A stretch of 10,616 nucleotides of DNA from Flavobacteriales bacterium UBA6969 (GTDB lineage: Bacteria > Bacteroidota > Bacteroidia > Flavobacteriales_D > Sanyastnellaceae), in the NCBI GenBank assembly GCA_002448555.1, contig DJYV01000150.1, positions 5,062 to 15,677 on the forward strand. The letters are read 5' to 3'. This document shows positions 1 through 7,010 of the stretch, piece by piece. How positions within the stretch are numbered: position 1 is the first letter of the stretch; each line of letters starts with the position of its first letter. The position numbers were made by a program, and so were the translations under genes. A model generated the notes under the pieces. The model did not search any database. It worked only from the letters and a program-made list of their open reading frames with translations, and was not told where the DNA came from.

Positions 1-561
1 ACCGACCACATCAGCATGGCCGGTCCCTGGTTGCGCTACCGTGGTCACCTCGACAACATCTCGAACAACACCCTCACCGGTGCGGTGAACGCCTTCAATA
101 ACGAAACGAATTCGGTCAAGAACCAATTGACCGGCGAGTACGGTGAAGTACCAGCGGTTCAGCGCGAGTACAAGGCAGCCGGTGTCCCCACGGTCGTTGT
201 AGGTGACTCCAACTACGGAGAGGGCAGCTCACGCGAGCACGCAGCGATGCAGCCCCGTTTCCTTGGTGTGACAGCGGTGTTGGTGAAGTCGTTTGCGCGC
301 ATCCACGAGACCAACCTGAAGAAGCAGGGTATGCTCGGTTTGACCTTCGCGAACGAAGCGGACTATGATTTGATCCAAGAGGACGATCGATTCCATTTCG
401 TGGATTTGGATGCGTTTGCGCCTGGCAAGCCGCTGACCATTGAGGTGGAGCACGCGGACGGTAGTAAGGATACCATCGTCGCGAATCACACCTACAACGC
501 CCAGCAGATTGATTGGTTCCGCGCGGGTTCTGCACTGAACTTGATCAAGCAGCAGCAGTAA
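1..561 (+). CDS. acn: Aconitate hydratase, C-terminal part (5' end outside window)
   Basis: Interconverts citrate and isocitrate through cis-aconitate in the cytoplasmic TCA cycle, using a [4Fe-4S] cluster. The frame is open from base 1 and gives 186 residues, starting at TDHIS and followed by AGPWLRYRGHLDNISNN. This is the C-terminal swivel domain of the mitochondrial-type aconitase, usually about 750 residues long. The substrate-binding signature GDSNYGEGSSREHAA lies at window residues 68-82; its Ser and Arg contact the substrate in characterised aconitases. KSFARIHETNLKKQGML follows, as is typical of the family. The cluster-binding cysteines lie upstream, outside the window. The ATG at base 16 is internal, not the start. 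pdeM begins nine bases after the stop, so the two are probably co-transcribed. Nothing looks broken in the visible part. The family call is secure; the paralogue name (acnA or another) cannot be judged from this end. Confidence 0.96.
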   Translation, partial: TDHISMAGPWLRYRGHLDNISNNTLTGAVNAFNNETNSVKNQLTGEYGEVPAVQREYKAAGVPTVVVGDSNYGEGSSREHAAMQPRFLGVTAVLVKSFARIHETNLKKQGMLGLTFANEADYDLIQEDDRFHFVDLDAFAPGKPLTIEVEHADGSKDTIVANHTYNAQQIDWFRAGSALNLIKQQQ

Positions 562-570
562 TTGGATCCG

Positions 571-1239
571 ATGACCGAATCCGGTTGGGAGTTCCTCCCG
601 GATCGGGCCATTTGGTGGCCTTCGGAGTCGACCCTCATTGTTTCAGACTTGCATTTGGGAAAGGCGGCCCACTTTCGCCGCCACGGCATTGCGGTGCCCA
701 ATGCGGTCAATGCCAACACCCTGGAGCGCCTCTCCGCACTGGTCTCAAGCCACCGGCCTCGTCGTTTGCTGGTTTTGGGCGACTTGTTCCACAGCGAGGA
801 AAACAAAGAATGGTTGGAGTTCCAGGCGTGGTTGGCCTCTTTGAATGCAGAGCCGTGGTTTGATGAGTTTCGACTCGTGGAAGGCAACCATGACATTTTG
901 CACCCCTCAGCCTTTGAAGGGATGCGATTGGAACGTAGTGCGCTCTGGACGCACGGCTCATGGGTATTCGCTCACGACCCCGACGATTTGGTGAACCTGC
1001 CCGATGGAATGCACGGCGTAGCCGGCCATTTGCATCCTGCGCTGAGCTTGGTGGGAAAGGGACGGCAAAGCCTCAAATTGCCTTGCTGGTGGTACAGTGC
1101 AGAGCGCCGGACGCTCGTAGTTCCGACGTTCGGCACGTTTACGGGATCGGTTTCCGTAAAACCGAAGGGGGGAGATGCCTGTTGGGTGACGACAGGTGAC
1201 GCCGTGGTGCCTGCACCCGTGAAGGGTATTACTCGATGA
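571..1239 (+). CDS. pdeM: PdeM-type metallophosphoesterase (ligase-associated DNA damage response endonuclease)
   Basis: A 222-residue calcineurin-like metallophosphoesterase. The metal-binding motifs appear in order: SDLHLGK (residues 25-31), LGDLFHS (69-75), EGNHD (104-108), AHDP (134-137) and GHLHP (152-156), followed by PTFGTFTGS near 185-193. This pattern and the length match PdeM (TIGR04123 family). PdeM is usually described beside an ATP-dependent DNA ligase, an Lhr-type helicase and an exonuclease in a presumed DNA repair cluster. Here it instead follows aconitase by nine bases, so it probably shares that transcript, and none of the other three genes is in view. I chose ATG 571; a TTG at 562 in the same frame would add three residues (M-D-P) and abut the aconitase stop directly. 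The last 11 bases overlap the convergent lipoprotein gene. The fold is certain; nuclease activity is inferred from the family. Confidence 0.88.
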   Translation: MTESGWEFLPDRAIWWPSESTLIVSDLHLGKAAHFRRHGIAVPNAVNANTLERLSALVSSHRPRRLLVLGDLFHSEENKEWLEFQAWLASLNAEPWFDEFRLVEGNHDILHPSAFEGMRLERSALWTHGSWVFAHDPDDLVNLPDGMHGVAGHLHPALSLVGKGRQSLKLPCWWYSAERRTLVVPTFGTFTGSVSVKPKGGDACWVTTGDAVVPAPVKGITR

Positions 1240-1771
1240 TGCCGGTGAAGGTCCCGGTGAACGCGATGGGCGAGTCAACGAGGATGCTGTCTAACGATTT
1301 GCGCACGGTCAAGTTGAATTCCACGGTTTCTTCTCCTCCGTTGAAGGCTGGATAGATGACAATGGAGCCCTCCGTAGCCTTGTAGTTGAGGATGGGGTAG
1401 GTGTCGTCTCCGTGGTTGATGACCTGGACCAGGTGCTGAATGTCTTCTTGTTGGACGTAGTAAACGTTTGTCCCCTCGTATAATTCGGGGAACGAGAAGT
1501 GAAAGGTTAAATCGTGCGCAGGCACGTGCGCATCCACCTCTTCCAGAGTGCGGAGATCGGCCACGATGTGGTAGCTCCTCGACAACGGCTCCAAGCTGTC
1601 TGGGACCACGGCTTCCGCCATTTTGAGGTTGTACAAGCTGTCACGAAAGGTTACCGACCCGCACTCGCAGGAGTAAACGGGGTTGATGAACTCAGGGGCC
1701 TTGTAGCAACCGGCCAACGCGCCAACCAGGGCGACGATGAGCAGGCTGAAGTGAATGCGATTTGCGGTCAT
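1229..1771 (-). CDS. Putative lipoprotein of unknown function
   Basis: A 180-residue protein with a clear lipoprotein signal peptide: a short Arg/His-containing N-terminus, a hydrophobic stretch at residues 8-20 (SLLIVALVGALAG) and the lipobox LAGC with Cys22 as the lipidated residue. The mature part begins YKAPEF and has a Cys pair (SCECGS) about 15 residues after the lipid site. The rest is rich in alternating hydrophobic/polar residues, suggesting a beta-sandwich, and ends in TFTGIIE. I recognise no family. It should be exported and anchored in the inner or outer membrane. ATG 1771 is preferred; a TTG at 1777 would add two residues. A good promoter lies just upstream, so the gene is probably transcribed independently of namZ, which ends 60 bases before it on the same strand. 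Its 3' end overlaps pdeM by 11 bases, tail to tail. Confidence 0.82.
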   Translation of the reverse strand: MTANRIHFSLLIVALVGALAGCYKAPEFINPVYSCECGSVTFRDSLYNLKMAEAVVPDSLEPLSRSYHIVADLRTLEEVDAHVPAHDLTFHFSFPELYEGTNVYYVQQEDIQHLVQVINHGDDTYPILNYKATEGSIVIYPAFNGGEETVEFNLTVRKSLDSILVDSPIAFTGTFTGIIE

Positions 1772-1791
1772 GGTCAAAAGGTTCGGGTGTG

Positions 1792-1821
1792 CAAGATACT
1801 GCGGAGGTGGAGTCTTTCAAA
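1792..1821 (-). promoter_or_regulatory. Promoter of the lipoprotein gene
   Basis: Read on the minus strand: TTTG (1821-1818), exactly 19 bases, then TATCTTGC (1798-1791). This fits the Bacteroidota arrangement TTTG-N19-TAnnTTTG, with imperfect last positions in the second box. The ATG follows after 19 bases, leaving a short leader with no Shine-Dalgarno sequence. The promoter lies wholly in the 60-base gap behind namZ. Confidence 0.6.
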
Positions 1822-1831
1822 CTGAACCCAC

Positions 1832-3112
1832 TCAGGGAGCCAAGCGTTGCACGGGGTACAACAGGTACGGTTGGCGCAACGCATCAAACGCGCGCAATCC
1901 CTCCAGCCAGCCCGCAACAAATTCGCTCATCTCCAATTCACCGTTGATCACCTGTTCGAGCGATTCATCCCCGCTGAGCCGGGCCAACGAACTCGACGCG
2001 GTGATGAAAGGCTCCTCAGACACCGCGTTTTGCCACATCCGTGCATATTCCGGCAGGGCATTCCACGAAAAACCACTGGGTGATTGCATCCACTCCTCGC
2101 CCAGTCCATGCAGGTTTTGACCGAAACAGATTACGCCATCGTGTTTGGGATGCGGGGCCGCTCCAGGAACCGGCTGGGGGGTGAAGGCAAACGAACCCAA
2201 TGCACCTTGCGGCATGCCAACGCACTCAAACGGTGTTGGGGTGCCGCGTCCGACGCTGACCACCGTAGGTTCGAGCGGGCAGAGTGACGGGTACAGCGCG
2301 ATGGACTCAGGCGTTGGTAAATTCGGCGACGGTGCAATATGCGGGTACCACGCATCGCTGTGGGCATACCCTTCGCACGGAATCACGATGAGGTCGCACT
2401 GTGCGCCCCCTTCCAACCACCCTTCGCCGTTGAACAACCGGGCCATTTCCCCGAGGGTCATACCGTGCAGCACCGGCACAGGTACTTGCCCTACGAAGGA
2501 CTTCCATTTTTCGGAGCGCACAGGGCCGGCGATCTGGTGTCCGTGTGGATTGGGACGATCCAGGACGATCACCACCTTGTCGTTTTCGGCGGCGGCTTCC
2601 ATGACAAGGAAAAGTGAACTTAGGTAGGTGTAGAACCGCGCACCTACGTCTTGGATGTCAAAAATGATCACGCGAACATCGTCCAAGCTTTCAGCGGTGG
2701 GTTTGCGGTGCTTCCCGTGCAGGCTCAAAATGGGCAGGCCGGTTGTGGGGTCTACACTGTCGTCGATGTTGGCTCCGTTGTGGGCGTCGCCGCGGAATCC
2801 GTGCTCTGGTGCGAAGACCTTGCGCACATCGATACCCAGTGCGAGCAAGGTATCCACGAGGTGCACCGATTCGCCTTTGCGCCCATCGCCAATGACCGAA
2901 GTTTGGTTAGCGACCACCGCTACCCGGGCGCGGCTGCAGGCCTCATACACTGCCTTGATGTTCTCGTTTCCCAGCCGCACAGGAAGGGGCGGAGCGGTGC
3001 GTTGGGCCACGTGGAGCACACCATTGAGTGAATCCACGACTAAACTGTCCCGGGAAGCTGAAGCGGAGCAGGCGATGACCAAGGCCATCGATATTGTGAG
3101 GATTTTCTTCAC
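1832..3112 (-). CDS. namZ: Exported exo-beta-N-acetylmuramidase NamZ-like protein (DUF1343, GH171)
   Basis: A 426-residue member of the NamZ/YbbC family (DUF1343, glycoside hydrolase family GH171), which removes N-acetylmuramic acid from the non-reducing end of peptidoglycan fragments in cell-wall recycling. Family motifs: VVANQTS (67-72), FAPEHGFRG (100-108), FDIQDVGARFYTY (151-163), VLDRPNP (183-189), HGMTLGEMA (216-224), SPNLP (262-266) and VSVGRGTPTPFE (285-296). The N-terminus MKKILTISMALVIACSAS is an export signal. Cys15 in VIAC could be a lipobox, so the protein may be lipid-anchored rather than freely periplasmic. The start is the GTG at 3112, the only one that keeps both lysines of the signal; the ATG at 3088 would cut into it. 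The frame stays open upstream to 3487 only as antisense of the permease. The family's usual EGT before the SVGRGT motif reads EPT here. Divergent from the permease, 39 bases apart. Confidence 0.9.
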   Translation of the reverse strand: MKKILTISMALVIACSASASRDSLVVDSLNGVLHVAQRTAPPLPVRLGNENIKAVYEACSRARVAVVANQTSVIGDGRKGESVHLVDTLLALGIDVRKVFAPEHGFRGDAHNGANIDDSVDPTTGLPILSLHGKHRKPTAESLDDVRVIIFDIQDVGARFYTYLSSLFLVMEAAAENDKVVIVLDRPNPHGHQIAGPVRSEKWKSFVGQVPVPVLHGMTLGEMARLFNGEGWLEGGAQCDLIVIPCEGYAHSDAWYPHIAPSPNLPTPESIALYPSLCPLEPTVVSVGRGTPTPFECVGMPQGALGSFAFTPQPVPGAAPHPKHDGVICFGQNLHGLGEEWMQSPSGFSWNALPEYARMWQNAVSEEPFITASSSLARLSGDESLEQVINGELEMSEFVAGWLEGLRAFDALRQPYLLYPVQRLAP

Positions 3113-3116
3113 AGGA

Positions 3117-3124
3117 CGAATGTA
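3117..3124 (-). promoter_or_regulatory. Possible -7 box of namZ, very close to the start
   Basis: On the minus strand TACATTCG ends four bases before the GTG start at 3112. It matches TAnnTTTG with T to C in the seventh position, a variant seen at other genes in this window. No TTTG lies 19 bases upstream (TACG there). If used, the transcript would begin at or within a few bases of the start codon. Confidence 0.35.
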
Positions 3125-3151
3125 CCAACGTAATTTGGCAACGCGTACACG

Positions 3152-4645
3152 ATGCCCAACTTGACTTCCCTTTCCCGAAAAATAGCCAAACGCCTCGGCG
3201 CCAAATCTTCGACGGCCTCTTGGTCGCGGCCGGTGGTGCGCATTGCGACCGTCGGGGTGGCCATCGGCATGGCCTTGATTGTGGTGGCGACGTCCATTGT
3301 GCACGGATTCCAGCAAGAGGTCAAGGAATTGGTGGTGGGCTTCGGTTCTGACATTCAGGTGCTGAATGCCGATTACGACGATCAAAAAATCGTTCGCCAG
3401 CCGGCCATCGAAGCGGCACTGACCGAATTCGAAGGCGTGCGAGCCGTTCATCCGTTTTACACCTTGCCCGGAATCCTCGAATCGCAAAGCGGTGTGAAAG
3501 GGGTCGTGGCCAAAGGACTGAATGAGGAGACGACCCAGGCCTTCCTTGAACGGTTCATGGTTGATGGCAACGTGGACCTTGAGGAAGACGGCGCGGTGCT
3601 ATCGGTGCACCAAGCCCAACGCCTGGACCTAACGGTGGGCGACCGTTTTACCGTGTACCTGGTCGGAGGTCCCAATGGCGTGCGTCCCCGCAACTTTCGA
3701 TTGACGGGTACCTACCGAACGGGACTGCTGGAGTACGACCAAGAATTCATGTTCCTGCCTGCGGCTTGGATTCAAGAGGCGGCGGGCTGGGGACTTGAAA
3801 TGCAGGTGCTGGCTGAGGGGCAAGCCGTGGAGTTGCGTTCTTTCGGTTCGAGTGCGGCTCCGGTGTATCAGTGGCACCGTCGCAACGATTCCGGAACATG
3901 GGAGCCCACTCGTGAGGTGGTGGGGTCGACAGCGTCGCTGGTTCCTGAAGTAGGTGCTGAATTCATGGTCACGGCCGTAGGTCGGGACGCCAACGAACGC
4001 ATCATCCCGGATTCGATACGGCTGTTTGTGGCCGACGGTACGTGGGAATGGGAGCGATTGGGCGGCAGTTGGCAGGCGGCTTCCAGCGGGTTGGAGGTGT
4101 ACGTTGAGCCCGGGGCGGAGTTGTGGGATGTGGAGGCGCAGATATACGATGCGCTGCCGATCGGATGGCGAACCGAGACCGTGCTGCAGCAGGCGCCTGA
4201 GATGTTTACGTGGCTGGGCATGTTGGATTTGAATGTCGAAATCATCATCGGCTTAATGGTGCTCATTTCGGTCATCAACATGACTTCAGCTCTGCTAATC
4301 CTCATCTTGGAACGCCGTCCCATGGTGGGCATGTTGAAGGCCTTGGGCATGCCGGATGCGTCAGTCATGCGGGTGTTTTTCTGGCAGGCAGTCCGCATCG
4401 TTGGCCGGGGCTTCCTCTGGGGAAACCTTGTAGGCCTTGGGTTGGTCGCGTTGCAAGGCGCAACCGGCTGGGTGGCCCTGAATCCCGAGGCGTATTATTT
4501 GGATGTTGTGCCCGTGCGTGTGGATGCGGCGTATTTAGTCGGGGTGGAGGTGCTGGCTTTCGCGGCGTGTGCTTTGATGATGGCGCTGCCGAGTTTGGCA
4601 TCGCTGCGGATTCACCCGGCGGAGGCGCTGCGGATTAACCGTTGA
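3152..4645 (+). CDS. LolC/LolE-type FtsX-family ABC transporter permease with an inserted periplasmic domain
   Basis: A 497-residue inner-membrane permease of the MacB/LolC/LolE type, which in characterised systems works with a LolD-like ATPase to release lipoproteins or other substrates toward the outer membrane. Segments: cytoplasmic N-terminus (1-29), TM1 (about 30-50), a MacB-like periplasmic domain (about 55-355), then TM2 (361-386), TM3 (about 410-435) and TM4 (457-480). ILILERRPMVGMLKALG (383-399) is the conserved loop after TM2, and the C-terminus ends in LRIHPAEALR. Relatives in this phylum are typically about 400-410 residues; the excess lies at about 214-312 and looks like an Ig-like insert (see findings). 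No ATPase gene is in the window, so the partner is encoded elsewhere, as is common for LolC/E in this phylum. Start ATG 3152, with a weak promoter-like TAATTTGG at 3131. Substrate unknown. Confidence 0.88.
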   Translation: MPNLTSLSRKIAKRLGAKSSTASWSRPVVRIATVGVAIGMALIVVATSIVHGFQQEVKELVVGFGSDIQVLNADYDDQKIVRQPAIEAALTEFEGVRAVHPFYTLPGILESQSGVKGVVAKGLNEETTQAFLERFMVDGNVDLEEDGAVLSVHQAQRLDLTVGDRFTVYLVGGPNGVRPRNFRLTGTYRTGLLEYDQEFMFLPAAWIQEAAGWGLEMQVLAEGQAVELRSFGSSAAPVYQWHRRNDSGTWEPTREVVGSTASLVPEVGAEFMVTAVGRDANERIIPDSIRLFVADGTWEWERLGGSWQAASSGLEVYVEPGAELWDVEAQIYDALPIGWRTETVLQQAPEMFTWLGMLDLNVEIIIGLMVLISVINMTSALLILILERRPMVGMLKALGMPDASVMRVFFWQAVRIVGRGFLWGNLVGLGLVALQGATGWVALNPEAYYLDVVPVRVDAAYLVGVEVLAFAACALMMALPSLASLRIHPAEALRINR

Positions 4646-4667
4646 ATTTCCCGTGAAAAACAACGGG

Positions 4668-4692
4668 TGAATTGTCAAGAATTTTCAATTCA
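4668..4692. repeat. Inverted repeat ahead of the cysteine/cystathionine synthase gene
   Basis: TGAATTG (4668-4674) and CAATTCA (4686-4692) form a perfect 7-base inverted repeat around 11 bases. It covers the place where the -33 element of the downstream promoter should lie, so a repressor or activator site is possible. It lacks a T-tract, which argues against a terminator of the permease gene. Confidence 0.4.
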
Positions 4693-4709
4693 TCCTCGGT
4701 TCATCGCAC

Positions 4710-4717
4710 TACCTTTG
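4710..4717 (+). promoter_or_regulatory. -7 box of the PLP synthase gene
   Basis: TACCTTTG is a full match to the Bacteroidota -7 element TAnnTTTG. It ends six bases before the ATG at 4724, which implies a leaderless or nearly leaderless transcript. No TTTG is found 19 bases upstream (AATT there, inside an inverted repeat). Confidence 0.5.
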
Positions 4718-4723
4718 GGCGCG

Positions 4724-5713
4724 ATGCAGGCAACCCGAAACGTCCACTCCAACATCTTATCGACCATTGGTAATACGCCGATGATCCAACTGCAAAATAC
4801 CGTAGAGGGATTTCCCTGTCCGGTCTACGCGAAGGTGGAGTATTTCAACCCGGGCCACAGCGTCAAGGACCGCATGGCCTTGCGCATGGTGGAAGATGCC
4901 GAAAAGCAAGGGCTCCTCAAGCCAGGCGGCACCGTCATCGAGTGTACCAGTGGAAACACCGGCATGGGATTGGCGTTGGCGTGTGCGGTGAAGGGATACA
5001 AGCTCATTTGCACCATGAGCGATAAGCAGTCGAAAGAAAAGATCGACATCCTCAAAGCGATGGGAGCGGAGGTGCACGTCTGCCCGACCAACGTCGAAGC
5101 AGACCACCCGGACAGCTACTACAGCGTGGCGAAGCGCTGCCAGGAAGCGGACCCGAATAGTTTCTGGTGCAACCAATACGACAACCTGTCCAACCAAGAA
5201 GCGCATTACGCTTCCACCGGTCCAGAAATTTGGGAACAAACCGAAGGGCGCATCACCCACTTTGTTGTGGGCGTAGGCACCGGCGGCACCATCAGTGGGA
5301 CCGGGCGCTACCTCAAGGAGCAAAACCCTGACGTGCAGATTTGGGGCATCGACTCGTACGGCAGTGTTTTGAAGAAGTACCACGAAACCGGCGAGTTCGA
5401 CGAGAACGAAATCTACCCGTACATCACCGAAGGCGTGGGCGAGGACATCCTCCCAGAGAACGTGAACTTCGACACCATCGACCAATTCGAAAAGGTCACG
5501 GATAAAGACGGAGCGTTGGCGGCACGGGAACTCGCCCGGAAGGAAGGCCTATTCCTCGGGTACAGCTGTGGAAGCACCTTCCAAGGCTTGCGCCAGCTCA
5601 AGGAACGACTTAAGCCCACCGACCTCGTGGTGTGCTTGTTCCACGACCACGGTTCACGCTATGTAGGCAAGGTCTACAACGACGAGTGGATGGCCAGCCA
5701 CGGCTGGCTCTGA
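4724..5713 (+). CDS. Cystathionine beta-synthase / cysteine synthase family PLP enzyme
   Basis: A 329-residue fold-type II PLP enzyme of sulfur amino acid metabolism, catalysing beta-replacement on serine, O-acetylserine or a related substrate with sulfide or homocysteine. The PLP lysine is K48 in FNPGHSVKDR. TSGNTGMGLALA (75-86) is the substrate loop, and VGVGTGGTISGTGRYLKE (182-199) is the PLP-phosphate-binding glycine loop. The stretches around ALRMVEDAEKQG and QYDNLSNQEAHY resemble the catalytic core of cystathionine beta-synthases more than CysK. There is no heme-binding N-terminus and no C-terminal CBS (Bateman) domain, since the protein ends at FHDHGSRYVGKVYNDEWM. I chose ATG 4724 because it precedes IGNTPMIQL by the usual distance and follows a promoter box; the frame stays open to 4667. 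It ends 12 bases before the convergent rocD. Which thiol donor is used cannot be told from sequence. Confidence 0.9.
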   Translation: MQATRNVHSNILSTIGNTPMIQLQNTVEGFPCPVYAKVEYFNPGHSVKDRMALRMVEDAEKQGLLKPGGTVIECTSGNTGMGLALACAVKGYKLICTMSDKQSKEKIDILKAMGAEVHVCPTNVEADHPDSYYSVAKRCQEADPNSFWCNQYDNLSNQEAHYASTGPEIWEQTEGRITHFVVGVGTGGTISGTGRYLKEQNPDVQIWGIDSYGSVLKKYHETGEFDENEIYPYITEGVGEDILPENVNFDTIDQFEKVTDKDGALAARELARKEGLFLGYSCGSTFQGLRQLKERLKPTDLVVCLFHDHGSRYVGKVYNDEWMASHGWL

Positions 5714-5737
5714 TTCGCGAGCGGTTCAGCCTTTCTT
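5702..5737 (+). terminator. Possible weak terminator between convergent genes
   Basis: GGCTG (5702-5706) pairs with CAGCC (5727-5731), and GCTC (5707-5710) with GAGC (5719-5722), leaving a four-base bulge (5723-5726) and an 8-base loop. TTTCTT follows. It would serve the plus-strand gene and lies across the 12-base gap into the end of rocD. The bulge and broken T-run make it uncertain. Confidence 0.3.
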
Positions 5738-7006
5738 AAACTCCAGTACCGTCTTGCGGATGATGGCGATGCAATCATCGAGTTGCTCGCGCGTCATGAC
5801 GAGCGGCGGGGCAAAACGAATGATGTTGCCGTGGGTGGGTTTGGCGAGCAGCCCGTTTTCTTTCAAGGCCACACACAATTCCCAAGCGGTTGAACTGTCC
5901 GGGGTATCGTTGATGACCACCGCGTTGAGCAATCCTTTGCCGCGCACGAGGGTGAGCAAATCGGATTCTGCAATCAAGTCTCGCATGGCCTGGCGAAAAT
6001 GTTCGCCGAGATCGCGGGCGTTTTGGGCGAGTTTCTCGTCCACCACCACCTGTAGCGCCGCGATGCCCACTTCTGCAGCCACTGGATTCCCGCCAAAGGT
6101 GGACCCGTGCTGCCCGGGGTGAATCACGCCCATGATGGCGTCGTCGGCCAATACGGCGCTGACAGGATAAGCCCCGCCGGATAGGGCCTTGCCCAAGATG
6201 AGGATGTCCGCCTTCGCGAAGGTGGACTGGCGTTCGCAGTGACCGGCGCATGTGCAGTTGCCGCAGGTTGCGAGCAGCGATCCGGTGCGGGCTATGCCCG
6301 TCTGCACTTCATCGGCAATGAACAGCACGTCCGCCGCTTGGCAAGCCGCATGCGCTCGCTTAACGAAGTCTTCGGACGGCGTGTACACACCCGCTTCGCC
6401 TTGGATGGGCTCGACCATGAAGCCCGCTACGTTGGGGTCTTTCAAGGCCGCTTCCAATGCTGCGATATCGTCGTAAGGGATGACTTCGAAGCCCGGGGTG
6501 AAGGGGCCGAATCCGCCGGTCGAATCAGTGTCCGTACTGAAGCTTACGATGGTGGTCGTGCGGCCGTGGAAGTTGCCTTCACACGTTATGATTTTGGCCA
6601 TGCCCGCAGGAACGCCCTTGACATCGTAGGCCCACTTCCGTGCAATCTTGATGGCCGTCTCGACCGCCTCGGCACCGGTGTTCATCGGCAGCACCTTGTC
6701 GTAGCCGAAGTAGGAGGTGACGAACTGTTCGTACTTACCCAGGTTGCTGTTGTAAAAGGCCCGCGAAGTCAACGTCAGCTTTTCCGCCTGCGCATTCATC
6801 GCCCCAACAATGTGCGGGTGACAATGGCCTTGGTTGACAGCCGAGTAGGCGCTGAGGAAGTCGAAGTACTGTTTGCCCTCGATGTCCCATACTTGCACTC
6901 CTTCGCCGCGGTCCAAAACAACCGGTAGGGGGTGGTAATTGTGCGCGCCGTGCGCATTCTCCATTTCCATCGCTTGCGCGGAACTCTGAGGGACGGTCAA
7001 TTTCAT
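5726..7006 (-). CDS. rocD: Ornithine aminotransferase (ornithine-oxo-acid transaminase)
   Basis: A 426-residue class III PLP aminotransferase that converts ornithine and 2-oxoglutarate to glutamate-5-semialdehyde and glutamate, linking arginine and proline metabolism in the cytoplasm. Diagnostic segments: NYHPLPVVLDRGEG (23-36), YFDFLSAYSAVNQGHCHP (47-64), NTGAEAVETAIKIARKW (109-125), GNFHGRTT (144-151), EPIQGEAGV (199-207), ADEVQTGIARTG (231-242), the PLP lysine K273 in LGKALSGGAYPVSAV, and GQHGSTFGGNP (298-308). Length and motifs fit rocD rather than acetylornithine or GABA transaminases. Between TGSLLA and ADILILGKALSGG there is a Cys-rich insert with C248, C251, C253 and C257 (see findings). 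ATG 7006 is the start: it follows a TATCTTCG box, and the upstream open frame to 7054 has no family similarity. Convergent with the PLP synthase gene, divergent from ndk. Confidence 0.95.
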   Translation of the reverse strand: MKLTVPQSSAQAMEMENAHGAHNYHPLPVVLDRGEGVQVWDIEGKQYFDFLSAYSAVNQGHCHPHIVGAMNAQAEKLTLTSRAFYNSNLGKYEQFVTSYFGYDKVLPMNTGAEAVETAIKIARKWAYDVKGVPAGMAKIITCEGNFHGRTTTIVSFSTDTDSTGGFGPFTPGFEVIPYDDIAALEAALKDPNVAGFMVEPIQGEAGVYTPSEDFVKRAHAACQAADVLFIADEVQTGIARTGSLLATCGNCTCAGHCERQSTFAKADILILGKALSGGAYPVSAVLADDAIMGVIHPGQHGSTFGGNPVAAEVGIAALQVVVDEKLAQNARDLGEHFRQAMRDLIAESDLLTLVRGKGLLNAVVINDTPDSSTAWELCVALKENGLLAKPTHGNIIRFAPPLVMTREQLDDCIAIIRKTVLEFKKG

Positions 7007-7010
7007 GCTG

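Noticed and set aside
548..559. GCAGCAGCAG run at the end of aconitase as a repeat
   Set aside because: It merely encodes the last glutamines of the protein and is too short to be a meaningful repeat.
3131..3138. TAATTTGG as the promoter box of the permease gene
   Set aside because: The TTTG part is shifted by one base and no -33 element is present; too weak to list as a feature.
3113..3487. Upstream extension of the namZ frame (about 125 more codons)
   Set aside because: It lies antisense to the start of the permease, has no family similarity and comes before a perfect signal peptide; the real start is at 3112.
4650..4667. Hairpin CCCGT-N8-ACGGG just after the permease stop as a terminator
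   Set aside because: Only five base pairs with an A-rich loop and no T-run after it.
4757..5485. 242-codon open frame antisense to the PLP synthase
   Set aside because: Low-complexity V/H/L-rich translation typical of the antisense of a GC-rich gene; the plus-strand gene is unambiguous.
6239..6928. 229-codon plus-strand open frame inside rocD
   Set aside because: Antisense of a conserved aminotransferase, without promoter or recognisable domain.
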